Shown: positions 6,276 to 12,665, counted from the stretch's first letter. The stretch is 12,832 nucleotides of DNA from Candidatus Uhrbacteria bacterium RIFCSPHIGHO2_02_FULL_53_13 (GCA_001791035.1 MGDX01000012.1:9450-22281); one strand, 5' to 3'. The notes: generated by a model not told the origin, from the letters alone. Numbers and translations are program-made.

Positions 6276-7262
6276 ATGCGATTCGATGTGTTGACGATCG
6301 GTGCAGCCGTACGTGACGTGTATGTACACAGCAATGCGTTCCATGTCACGGACTCAAGCGTCGTCCCCGGAAAAAAGGACGCTTGTTTTGTCCTCGGGCG
6401 CAAAATCGAAGTAGACGCTCCGGTGTTTTGCACCGGCGGAGGCGCCACGAACGCAGCGGCAACGTTTGGACACCTCGGCCTCAAAGTCGCTCCTATCTGC
6501 AAGATCGGTACCGATGCGCTCGCAAGCGACGTGATACGCGATTTGGAAAGGCATGGTGTATACACACACGCGCTCGTGCGCGACGCAAAAACGCCGACCG
6601 GTTACTCCGTGTTGCTCACGGCCGAAACGGGCGAACGCACGGCGATCGTGTATCGCGGCGCATCGGCGAATCTCGCACAAGGCGATCTTCCAAAACGCTT
6701 GGACACCGACTGGGTGTACGTCACCAGCGTCGGCGGAAATCTCTCACTGGTGAAAGCCATTTTTGCGCGCGCCCATGCGTCCGGTGCCAAGACCGCATGG
6801 AATCCTGGATCGCGGGAATTGCAACACGGTCGCAAAGCACTCGCCCCTCTGCTTTCAAAAACGGATGTACTTTTTTTGAACCGTGAAGAAGCCGTGTCGC
6901 TCACAAAAGAATCGCGCTACGACACGCGCGGCATTCTGCGCGCCATGAAAAAAGCCGTGCGCCATACGTTTGTGATGAGCGACGGCGCCGACGGATCGTA
7001 TGCGGTGAATAATACACATGCGTTTCGCGCATTTCCAACCGATGCTCCCGCGGTGAACGCCACCGGAGCTGGAGATGCATTCGGTAGCGGAGTCATCTCG
7101 GGATTGATACATTGGAACGGCGATCTGGTGAATTCCCTACGGCTTGGGAGCCTGAACGCCGAATCGGTCATCGGAAAAATCGGCGCCAAAGAAGGGCTGT
7201 TGGAGCGTCTGCCAGGAACGCGCCGACTGGCCGCCATTCGTGTGGAACCGTATGAGATTTAA
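6276..7262 (+). CDS. PfkB-family carbohydrate kinase (second copy)
   Basis: A 328-residue ribokinase/PfkB-fold kinase. The N-terminal signature is CTGGGATNAAATFGHLG (52-68), the canonical double-glycine form, followed by KIGTD. The C-terminal signature is NATGAGDAFGSG (261-272) with catalytic D267. NREEA (202-206) matches the NKEEA of the first copy, and both end with a similar SVIGKIGAKEGLL/SVVQYIGPQRGLL segment, so the two are distant paralogues rather than a recent duplication. It phosphorylates a sugar or nucleoside with ATP in the cytosol; substrate unknown. It is the first gene of a tight three-gene unit (17-nt gap, then 1-nt gap) read from the extended -10 box whose predicted start coincides with this ATG. 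That placement explains the missing Shine-Dalgarno and supports the chosen start. Confidence 0.92.
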   Translation: MRFDVLTIGAAVRDVYVHSNAFHVTDSSVVPGKKDACFVLGRKIEVDAPVFCTGGGATNAAATFGHLGLKVAPICKIGTDALASDVIRDLERHGVYTHALVRDAKTPTGYSVLLTAETGERTAIVYRGASANLAQGDLPKRLDTDWVYVTSVGGNLSLVKAIFARAHASGAKTAWNPGSRELQHGRKALAPLLSKTDVLFLNREEAVSLTKESRYDTRGILRAMKKAVRHTFVMSDGADGSYAVNNTHAFRAFPTDAPAVNATGAGDAFGSGVISGLIHWNGDLVNSLRLGSLNAESVIGKIGAKEGLLERLPGTRRLAAIRVEPYEI

Positions 7263-7278
7263 GCAACTTATTTCGCCT

Positions 7279-8151
7279 ATGCCAACACTCTCATCCCCAA
7301 ACGCGGCGACAACGCTCGCGGAAAAGCAGATTCTCACGCCCGAACAAACGGGTGCCGCGCCTTTGTCTCACTCCCACACGACATTCATGGTCGCCATCAT
7401 TGCCGCAGCAATTGTGGCCGTCGCCGCATTTGTGCTCATGTATCTTTCCTGGCGGCAGGGTTCTTCACTGCAAGAACGCTTGACGCAAACACAACAGCAG
7501 AACGCACAGCTCACGTCCAAAGCCGCCGAGCTTCAGGAGGCGCTCGACAACACACCAGAACCCATTCCCTTTTTCTATGCACGTGCTGAAAGCGGCACAG
7601 GAACGCATCTCGTTGAGGTTGATCCTAAAACCGGTGACGAGCGCACGGTGTTCACGCTCCCCGAGTCGTTAGGAGGATTCGATGCGCTCGCCGTTCCGCG
7701 CGTTGGATTTGACGGTCGCGTGTTCCTCACATGGATTCCGACATCATACGATTGGCTCGCGCCAAATGTCTATCCATTCAACGTCAAAACGGATTCAGAA
7801 CTTATCAAAGCGTCCTTTTCGGATGATCTGCCGAAGGATCAGCAGGCCGTTGCCATTTCGCCCGATGAAACCATGATAGCCGCCGTGTATTCCGAAGGGC
7901 TCAACAACGACAAGTTTTCCGATGCGCTCGTCGTCTGGAACTTGCTCACCGGAGAACCAACATCTCTGCTGACCATCGATCCGTCCGAATCGTTCGCGGG
8001 CTATGAAGCGCTCATTGACGACATCCCCATGCAAAGCGGATTTACGCTCCGCTGGGTATCGCGCGATTGCGTGTTCACGCAAGCGCATCTTGTAGATGAG
8101 GAGACGAACGCGCGCAGTCAAGCGAGCGGATATACGCGCTGTGTTGAGTAG
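7279..8151 (+). CDS. Membrane-anchored extracytoplasmic protein with a beta-propeller-like domain
   Basis: A 290-residue protein, function unknown. Residues 1-35 are a Ser/Thr/Ala/Pro-rich cytoplasmic stretch, 36-57 (FMVAIIAAAIVAVAAFVLMYL) a single membrane helix, 64-90 a Gln-rich coiled coil, and 95-290 an outside domain. The segment AVAISPDETMIAAVYSEG ... DALVVWNLLTGEPTSLLTI (190-232) has the alternating pattern of a propeller blade (WD40/PD40-like). LVEVDPKTGDERTVFTL may be another blade, but there are too few for a closed propeller. Two late cysteines (264, 288) could form a disulfide. Upstream in-frame starts at 7240 (GTG) and 7252 (ATG) overlap the kinase; the 7279 ATG, 17 nt after the kinase stop, is my preference, without Shine-Dalgarno support. 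It lies between the kinase and dehydrogenase in one operon. Confidence 0.75.
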   Translation: MPTLSSPNAATTLAEKQILTPEQTGAAPLSHSHTTFMVAIIAAAIVAVAAFVLMYLSWRQGSSLQERLTQTQQQNAQLTSKAAELQEALDNTPEPIPFFYARAESGTGTHLVEVDPKTGDERTVFTLPESLGGFDALAVPRVGFDGRVFLTWIPTSYDWLAPNVYPFNVKTDSELIKASFSDDLPKDQQAVAISPDETMIAAVYSEGLNNDKFSDALVVWNLLTGEPTSLLTIDPSESFAGYEALIDDIPMQSGFTLRWVSRDCVFTQAHLVDEETNARSQASGYTRCVE

Positions 8152-8152
8152 T

Positions 8153-9124
8153 ATGGGAAAGCCGCGCATCTTCATCACGCGACCGATTGCACCTGTTGGT
8201 GTCGCGATGCTCAAAAAGAAGTTTCAAGTTGATGTCTACGGAAAGGATCGCGTGATTCCGCGCGCCGAACTTCTGCGTCGGCTCAAAGCGACGCCGTACG
8301 ACGCCGTGCTGACCATTTTGACCGAACGCGTGGACGAAGTGTTTTTTGCGGCGGCCGGCCCACAGCTCAAGATTGTCGCCAACTATGCGGTTGGTTTCAA
8401 CAACGTCGATCTTGAAGCCGCCAAGCGCCACGGCGTTGTTATCACAAACACGCCCGGAGATGAGATCAACGAGTCCGTCGCCGAACACACGATTGCGCTG
8501 TTGTTCGCGCTCGCTCACCGCCTTGTTGAAGGCGACGACTATGTGCGCGCGGGAAAGTACAAGGGATGGGATCCATCACTCTTGATTGGCACGGATTTTA
8601 TTGGTAAAACCGTCGGCGTAGTTGGCGCCGGACGCATCGGTACACGCGTGATGCGCCGACTGTACGACGGGTTTCACGTTAAGCTCATCTATACGAACGA
8701 AACCGGCAATCGCGAGGCGGAAAAACAGTTTGGCGCGCGACGCGTGGGACTTAAGGAGCTTTTACAACGCTCGGACTTTGTGACGCTTCACGTTCCCCTG
8801 CTCCCAAGTACGCGCCATTTGATTGGAGCGGCGGAGTTGAAACTCATGAAGAAAACAGCGTATCTTGTAAATACGTCGCGCGGACCAATCGTGAGCGAGA
8901 AGGCACTCGTTGCGGCGCTCAAACGCAAGCGTATTGCCGGCGCGGCATTGGATGTGTTTGAACACGAACCGTCGGTTCCGGCACTGTTCAAGAAACTTCC
9001 AAATGTCATTACAACGCCGCATATTGCAAGCGCAACGATTGAAGCACGCCAAGCGATGTCGCGCGTCGCCGCGCAGAATATCATTGCCGTTTTGGGCGGC
9101 AGGAGGCCAAAGAATAGAATTTAG
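8153..9124 (+). CDS. D-isomer-specific 2-hydroxyacid dehydrogenase
   Basis: A 323-residue NAD(P)-dependent D-2-hydroxyacid dehydrogenase, usual length. It interconverts a 2-keto acid and a D-2-hydroxy acid in the cytosol; glyoxylate/hydroxypyruvate reductase is the nearest common annotation, D-lactate or phosphoglycerate dehydrogenase alternatives. Seen: the substrate-loop segment IVANYAVGFNNVDLEAAKRHGV (74-95), the nucleotide-binding GAGRIG (158-163), and the catalytic triad R243 (VNTSRGPIV), E272 (LDVFEHEP) and H290 (TTPHIAS). All three residues are present. The start is the ATG at 8153, one base after the previous stop; the upstream GTG at 8096 would overlap that gene and lies before homology. 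Its last codons (RPKNRI, stop TAG at 9122-9124) are written in heptads of array C, so the repeat supplies the stop codon. It fits redox balancing by a fermentative cell. Confidence 0.93.
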   Translation: MGKPRIFITRPIAPVGVAMLKKKFQVDVYGKDRVIPRAELLRRLKATPYDAVLTILTERVDEVFFAAAGPQLKIVANYAVGFNNVDLEAAKRHGVVITNTPGDEINESVAEHTIALLFALAHRLVEGDDYVRAGKYKGWDPSLLIGTDFIGKTVGVVGAGRIGTRVMRRLYDGFHVKLIYTNETGNREAEKQFGARRVGLKELLQRSDFVTLHVPLLPSTRHLIGAAELKLMKKTAYLVNTSRGPIVSEKALVAALKRKRIAGAALDVFEHEPSVPALFKKLPNVITTPHIASATIEARQAMSRVAAQNIIAVLGGRRPKNRI

Positions 9125-9180
9125 AATTGAGAATACGTAATTTAGAATCCAGAAAATAGAATCAAGAATTCATCACCACC
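9111..9180 (+). repeat. Heptanucleotide array C, starting inside the dehydrogenase gene
   Basis: Ten 7-nt words: AGAATAG, AATTTAG, AATTGAG, AATACGT, AATTTAG, AATCCAG, AAAATAG, AATCAAG, AATTCAT, CACCACC; then TCT and the lipoprotein ATG at 9184. The main word is AATnnAG, the inverse of array B's (C)ATTCTn. The second unit carries the dehydrogenase stop. Junctions of the words create TAGAAT three times (9122, 9143, 9157), resembling a -10 box, though no -35 fits. Confidence 0.78.
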
Positions 9181-9183
9181 TCT

Positions 9184-9825
9184 ATGAATCACTCTATAAA
9201 ACATGTTCGGCTCATGACGGCTCTGTTTGGGCTCCTTCTGCTTGGTGCCGGATGCACAAAAAGCGCTCCTGCTTATCCACCCATGTCGACAACAATCAAT
9301 GTCGAGAATACAGAAGTCGATCGCTCATTCGTCCACGGAGATGCGGCGTCCTCTTGGAAATGGCACGACAAAGCCGTGCGTATTGTCAACGAAACGCAAG
9401 GCCGCACCATTGACGTTGAGCAAATCAAGGGACTCGTTGTCGAAGACCCCAATGCAAAAGGCGTCTTTTACTTCGCCACACTCGCAACCGATAAACTGGA
9501 GACGGAAGTATTCAATGGCATCTATCGCTTTGACTCGTCCAATCTGAATTGGGAACGACTCTATAAGCAGACATCCCCTATTGACGATCCAGAAGCCGTC
9601 TATCTTGTCGCGGGAATTGAAAACGGGTCGCTCCTGATAAAAAAGCTCCCGTACGAAAGTGAGATTTTGTGTGCCAGCCTGTTTAACGAATCGCTTGGAG
9701 CACCTCGTTCGCTCGTGCGAATGCCCCTTGATGCGCCGTACAGCAAACTTGCGCCCGTGGATGTAACACAAGACATGCAGTACGCGGCAAAACAATATGC
9801 CACAGGATGCAATGAAACATTGTAG
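9184..9825 (+). CDS. Putative lipoprotein of unknown function
   Basis: A 213-residue exported protein. The start MNHSIKHVRL gives a basic n-region, residues 11-20 a hydrophobic core (MTALFGLLLL), and LLGAGC ends in C24, a plausible lipobox (Gly rather than the favoured Leu at -3). After cleavage the Cys would be lipidated and the remaining 190 residues anchored outside the membrane. The mature part starts with a flexible TKSAPAYPPM stretch, then mixed beta-type sequence (KAVRIVNETQ, GVFYFATLATD, GIYRFDSSNLNWERLY), with two later cysteines. I recognise no domain. It follows array C with a CACCACC block just before the ATG and no Shine-Dalgarno, and is followed by a terminator. It may be a single-gene unit or read through from the dehydrogenase 59 nt upstream. 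Confidence 0.8.
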   Translation: MNHSIKHVRLMTALFGLLLLGAGCTKSAPAYPPMSTTINVENTEVDRSFVHGDAASSWKWHDKAVRIVNETQGRTIDVEQIKGLVVEDPNAKGVFYFATLATDKLETEVFNGIYRFDSSNLNWERLYKQTSPIDDPEAVYLVAGIENGSLLIKKLPYESEILCASLFNESLGAPRSLVRMPLDAPYSKLAPVDVTQDMQYAAKQYATGCNETL

Positions 9826-9845
9826 ACGTTCATCACTATCAACAC

Positions 9846-9870
9846 AAACCCCCGCACAAGGCGGGGTTTT
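9846..9870. terminator. Intrinsic terminator shared by the lipoprotein and tRNA genes
   Basis: CCCCGC (9850-9855) pairs with GCGGGG (9861-9866) around a 5-nt loop; flanking AAA (9846-9848) pairs with TTT (9867-9869) past one bulged C. On the + strand it ends TTTT after the lipoprotein stop. On the minus strand it ends TTTGTGTT just past the tRNA 3' end, so it probably works both ways between the convergent genes. Confidence 0.82.
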
Positions 9871-9874
9871 GCAT

Positions 9875-9951
9875 TGGTGGACCATGCCGGATTCGAACCG
9901 GCGGCCTCCTGCTTGCAAAGCAGGCGCTCTAACCAGCTGAGCTAATGGCCC
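9875..9951 (-). tRNA. trnA(TGC): tRNA-Ala (anticodon TGC), CCA encoded
   Basis: Read on the minus strand the 77 nt fold as a full cloverleaf: acceptor GGGCCAT/ATGGTCC, D stem GCTC/GAGC with an AGCTGGTTA loop, anticodon stem CCTGC/GCAGG with loop TTTGCAA (anticodon TGC), variable loop AGGCC, T arm GCCGG/CCGGC with TTCGAAT, discriminator A and an encoded CCA (9875-9877). The acceptor has the G3:U70 wobble pair that alanyl-tRNA synthetase recognises, which confirms alanine identity. It reads GCA and, with wobble, other Ala codons. It is the only minus-strand gene seen. Confidence 0.97.
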
Positions 9952-9969
9952 GTTTGGAAATCGGTTTGG

Positions 9970-9998
9970 AGCATAGCACGAGAAATGGGTTGGGTCAA
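9970..9998 (-). promoter_or_regulatory. Sigma70 promoter of tRNA-Ala
   Basis: On the minus strand TTGACC (9998-9993), a 17-nt spacer and TATGCT (9975-9970) form a strong promoter with 5/6 and 4/6 consensus matches and optimal spacing. Transcription would start near 9963, a short leader before the tRNA 5' end at 9951. Its -35 box directly abuts a + strand promoter. Confidence 0.75.
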
Positions 9999-10007
9999 TG
10001 ATATACT
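9999..10007 (+). promoter_or_regulatory. Extended -10 promoter for the nuclease/transpeptidase genes
   Basis: TGATATACT has the same extended -10 form (TGnTATACT) as the box at 6261-6269. The start would be near 10014, leaving a leader of about 93 nt that consists largely of heptad array D. It starts one base after the tRNA promoter's -35, so its upstream contacts fall inside that promoter and the two probably exclude each other. Confidence 0.55.
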
Positions 10008-10024
10008 ATTGTGAGTGAGAGTGA

Positions 10025-10101
10025 GCCGCTGGCTCTCGGCCATTGGCCGTTGGCTTCTGGCGACGCTTCGCAAGTTCTAACTTCTAACATCCAACCTCCA
10101 T
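10025..10101 (+). repeat. Heptanucleotide array D in the nuclease leader
   Basis: Words at 10025-10059: GCCGCTG, GCTCTCG, GCCATTG, GCCGTTG, GCTTCTG. Two poorly matching units follow, then in the same phase GTTCTAA, CTTCTAA, CATCCAA, CCTCCAT (10074-10101), and TCTTT before the ATG at 10107. The first part is the inverse of array A's word, sharing an exact 14-nt core (10043-10056); the second resembles the TTCT words of array B. Confidence 0.72.
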
Positions 10102-10106
10102 TCTTT

Positions 10107-10940
10107 ATGCACATACTCAAATCCGACGGGCGGCAGGTCGCGTTTGACGGCGAGCGACTCACGCGATCGTTGCGTCGCGCCAAAATTGACGATGCCACTG
10201 TCAAGGACGCTGTGGAACACATGACAAAGATGATCCGTCCGGGATCGTCCACACAACAAATCCATGATCGCGTGCTCCACTTCATCGCACAGCGCGATTC
10301 GATTGGCGCGGCGCGCTATAACCTCAAACACGCCATGTTGCAACTGGGGCCCACTGGCTTCCCATTTGAAATGTATCTAGGAAAACTCATGGAGGCATAC
10401 GGATGGTCGGTGCAAGTCGGCGTTACTATTCCGGGGATGTGCATTGAACATGAAGTGGACGTTTACGGAAAACGCGAAGGCAGTAAGAACCGTGCCGTTG
10501 AGGCGAAGTACCACAACACCGCCGGCGGGCGCACGGATGTCAAGGTCACTTTGTATGTGTACGCGCGACATTTGGATTTGGAAAAGCGCGACCCAAATTG
10601 CCGAGGCGTCCTCATAACCAATACCGAATTTACGCACGACGCGATTCTCTACGGCGAATGCGTTGGAATGAAAATGAAAGCGTGGAACTACCCGCAAGAC
10701 GAGGGCTTGGCAAAATATATCGAGCAAAAAGGTTTGTACCCTATCACGACACTTCCGCAACTTCCTCGACGCACCGCGGCCAACCTATTGCACGATGGGA
10801 TTGTATTGAGTTCGCAACTCTGCCATCTCTCGCGCGAAGACGCGCGCGCGTACGGATTGCAAGACGACGCGTTCGATCGCCTGCAACAAGAAGCCACACG
10901 CCTATGCACCGTCGATGGTCATGGCTCATCGCCATCCTAA
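10107..10940 (+). CDS. ATP-cone domain fused to a PD-(D/E)XK nuclease-like domain
   Basis: A 277-residue protein. Residues 1-80 (MHILKSDGRQVAFDGERLTRSLRRAKI ... GAARYNLKHAMLQLG) match the ATP-cone, a nucleotide-sensing module best known from ribonucleotide reductase and NrdR. Residues 88-195 look like a restriction-endonuclease/Mrr-type fold: a helix (YLGKLMEAYGWSVQVGVTIPG), then EHEVDVYG with D118, and VEAKYH with E132-x-K134, the D...ExK triad, then strands VLITNTEFTHDAI. A C-terminal helical segment (216-241, LPRRTAANLLHDGIVLSSQL) may be a helix-hairpin-helix. I infer a DNA- or RNA-acting nuclease gated by ATP/dATP; target unknown. A GTG at 10011 would extend it only through array D, so the 10107 ATG is chosen. 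Its last 37 nt overlap the next gene in another frame. Confidence 0.85.
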   Translation: MHILKSDGRQVAFDGERLTRSLRRAKIDDATVKDAVEHMTKMIRPGSSTQQIHDRVLHFIAQRDSIGAARYNLKHAMLQLGPTGFPFEMYLGKLMEAYGWSVQVGVTIPGMCIEHEVDVYGKREGSKNRAVEAKYHNTAGGRTDVKVTLYVYARHLDLEKRDPNCRGVLITNTEFTHDAILYGECVGMKMKAWNYPQDEGLAKYIEQKGLYPITTLPQLPRRTAANLLHDGIVLSSQLCHLSREDARAYGLQDDAFDRLQQEATRLCTVDGHGSSPS

Positions 10941-12238
10941 TCGTTAGCATTCCAAACGCATTGCACGCCGCGCAAACGAGCGTGCTTGTTGACGGCACGG
11001 TCGTGCAGAGAACATGGGACGTTCCCTTTGAAACGATTGGAAATTTTGTTTCGATAGATTTGGGCATGGACGGCACCGAGGAACTCGTCGTTGGAAACGG
11101 CGCCGGCCATGCGCCGAGCATCGCCATTCTGCGCGAAGACGGTTCGCGTCTCAATACGTTCGTTCCGTTTGCACATAACGAAATGCACGGAACGAATCTC
11201 GTCGTTGGAGATGTGGACGGAGACGGAGCGCTTGAAATTGTTGTCGCCAACGCGTATGGCAGTGATCCTCTCGTGCGCGTACTCTCAACATTCGGCGAAC
11301 TCGAACAGGAATTTTACGCGTACGCAGAAACATTCCGCGGTGGTGTGAATCTTGCCGTCGGCGATATAGACGGCGACGGTGTTGACGACATTGTCACGGC
11401 CGCGGGACTTTCGGGCGGTCCACACGTGCGCGTGTTTCGAAACGACGGTCGTCTTATCACCGACGCGTTCGTGTTTGACACGTCCGATCGCAGTGGCGTG
11501 GGCGTCGCCACGCTCGACGTGAATCACGACGGACGACGCGAACTTATGGTGACACACTTTGGCAAATCAACCCCCGAAGCTCGATTGGTTTCGTTCACGG
11601 AGAACGGCGTAGCATTGCATGAGCCTTTTCCAACATACGCCCCGAGATATGTTTACGGCACGAGCGTGTTTCCCGTGGATGATGTGCATGTCGCCATAGC
11701 ACCAAACGGCCACGGAGGCCCGCATATTCGCATGTTTTCAGCGCAGGGAGAGGTGGTGAAAGACTGGTTTGCGTACGAGGCGGATGTACGAGACCGTGTG
11801 CTCATTTCCGCGTCTTCGCTAAATCACATCGTCACCGCGCGCGCAACACCCGTGCTTGTTTCACGTCTTGATCGTCACATCCGCGTGGACTTGAGCGAGC
11901 AACATCTGTATGCGTATCAAGACGGCGTACGCCTCATTGACTTCCCCATCTCCGCCGCGCGTCGACCATGGAAAACACCCACCGGCGAATTTTCCATCAT
12001 GCGCAAACTTCCCATCCATACGTATCGTTGGTTTGATCGCGCGGGAAATTTGTTGTATAACTTGCCGAACGTGGAATACAACTTAGAGTTTACGCCGCAC
12101 ATTTATATTCACTACGCGTATTGGCATAACAACTTTGGTCGTCCAATGTCGCACGGATGCGTGAACGCTCCGTACGACGGCATCAAATGGTTGTACGAAT
12201 GGGCGAACGTTGGAACACCGGTTGTTGTCACGCAATGA
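10904..12238 (+). CDS. Exported FG-GAP repeat / L,D-transpeptidase (YkuD) fusion
   Basis: A 444-residue secreted or surface protein. Residues 1-22 (MHRRWSWLIAILIVSIPNALHA) are a signal peptide. Residues 45-315 hold FG-GAP/VCBS-type blades with calcium-binding loops DVDGDG (103-108), DIDGDG (154-159) and DVNHDG (205-210); the GGPH(V/I)R segments at 171 and 271 repeat too. Residues 325-444 are a YkuD domain: IRVDLSEQHLYAYQDG, TPTGEFSI, IYIHYAYW with H403, and SHGCVN (416-421) with catalytic C419. The enzyme would make 3-3 peptidoglycan cross-links or attach protein to the wall; the propeller may bind wall or partner ligands. The ATG at 10904 is the only start that includes the signal peptide, and it lies 37 nt inside the preceding gene. 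The open frame continues upstream to 10598, but that stretch is nuclease coding sequence. Intact. Confidence 0.92.
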   Translation: MHRRWSWLIAILIVSIPNALHAAQTSVLVDGTVVQRTWDVPFETIGNFVSIDLGMDGTEELVVGNGAGHAPSIAILREDGSRLNTFVPFAHNEMHGTNLVVGDVDGDGALEIVVANAYGSDPLVRVLSTFGELEQEFYAYAETFRGGVNLAVGDIDGDGVDDIVTAAGLSGGPHVRVFRNDGRLITDAFVFDTSDRSGVGVATLDVNHDGRRELMVTHFGKSTPEARLVSFTENGVALHEPFPTYAPRYVYGTSVFPVDDVHVAIAPNGHGGPHIRMFSAQGEVVKDWFAYEADVRDRVLISASSLNHIVTARATPVLVSRLDRHIRVDLSEQHLYAYQDGVRLIDFPISAARRPWKTPTGEFSIMRKLPIHTYRWFDRAGNLLYNLPNVEYNLEFTPHIYIHYAYWHNNFGRPMSHGCVNAPYDGIKWLYEWANVGTPVVVTQ

Positions 12239-12265
12239 TTTATCCCCAGTGTGTTGAAAAAAGTA

Positions 12266-12294
12266 TTTTCATTTTGTGATACGCGCGATAGAAT
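12266..12294 (+). promoter_or_regulatory. Possible promoter of the histone-tail-like gene
   Basis: TTTTCA (12266-12271), 17 nt, then TAGAAT (12289-12294) match consensus 4/6 and 5/6. The start would be near 12301, giving a leader of about 112 nt. A TTGAAA at 12254 could serve with a poorer -10, so the assignment is tentative. Confidence 0.4.
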
Positions 12295-12339
12295 GATGTT
12301 ACAAGAATGGGGTAATCCATTTTTGAAGTGAGGTCGATA

Positions 12340-12407
12340 CAGATGCGTGCGTGCACGCCTCTGCAACACAAACCAATCTTCATCACTGATGAAGTGAAAG
12401 GAGGTGA
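12340..12407 (+). promoter_or_regulatory. Structured leader and perfect Shine-Dalgarno
   Basis: Two stem-loops precede the start: CAGA-T-GCGTG / CACGC-C-TCTG (12340-12363, 9 pairs, one mismatch, CGTG loop) and CTTCATC-ACT-GATGAAG (12378-12394, 7 pairs). Two bases later comes AAAGGAGGTGA (12397-12407), a full match to the 16S anti-Shine-Dalgarno, 5 nt before the ATG. No other gene in the window has such a site, so this mRNA is probably translated at a high level or controlled through the adjacent hairpin. Confidence 0.7.
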
Positions 12408-12412
12408 CATAC

Positions 12413-12664
12413 ATGCCAGCAAAACGAAAGGTTGCAAAGCGCAAGCCAGCAAAACGCAAGGTTGCAAAGCGCAAGCCAGCAAAACGCAAGGCCGCGCCTA
12501 AACGCAAGGCCGCGCCTAAGCGACGACGCAAGGTTGCAAAGCGCAAAGCCGCGCCTAAGCGAAAGGCCGCTCCTAAGCGACGACGCAAGGTTGCAAAGCG
12601 CAAAGCCGCGCCTAAGCGAAAGGCCGCTCCTAAGCGACGACGCAAGGCCGCGAAGCGCAAGTAG
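12413..12664 (+). CDS. Histone H1-tail-like, Lys/Arg/Ala/Pro-repeat basic protein
   Basis: An 83-residue protein made almost only of Lys, Arg, Ala, Pro and Val, with no acidic residue. It starts MPAKRKVAKRK and then repeats KRKAAPKRK and KVAKRKAAPKRKAAPKRRR blocks. Such tails occur in eukaryotic H1, chlamydial Hc1/Hc2 and small bacterial nucleoid proteins; by that analogy it would bind and compact DNA, or possibly RNA, without a folded core. Two perfect 57-bp units and two 30-bp units make up most of the gene, so its length should vary between strains. The ATG at 12413 is fixed by the perfect Shine-Dalgarno; a GTG at 12404 lies within that site. It has its own leader and terminator, so it is a single-gene unit. 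A ribosomal protein of similar composition is unlikely, given the pure repeat. Confidence 0.85.
   Translation: MPAKRKVAKRKPAKRKVAKRKPAKRKAAPKRKAAPKRRRKVAKRKAAPKRKAAPKRRRKVAKRKAAPKRKAAPKRRRKAAKRK
12416..12475 (+). repeat. 30-bp tandem repeat, two units (PAKRKVAKRK)
   Basis: Units at 12416-12445 and 12446-12475, starting CCAGCAAAACG, differ at a single base (CGA versus CGC arginine codon). A third CCAGCAAAACGCAAG begins at 12476 and then diverges. Confidence 0.85.
12530..12643 (+). repeat. 57-bp perfect tandem duplication (KVAKRKAAPKRKAAPKRRR)
   Basis: 12530-12586 and 12587-12643 are identical over all 57 bases, including silent positions; a truncated third unit follows to the stop. Each unit encodes 19 residues, so copy change keeps the frame. 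Confidence 0.92.
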
Positions 12665-12665
12665 T

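Noticed and set aside
9122..9162. Promoter for the lipoprotein inside array C
   Set aside because: TAGAAT occurs three times, but only as a by-product of neighbouring heptads, and no -35 lies 16-18 nt upstream of any of them.
10598..10903. Much earlier in-frame start for the transpeptidase
   Set aside because: That stretch is nuclease coding sequence in another frame, and it would bury the obvious signal peptide starting at 10904.
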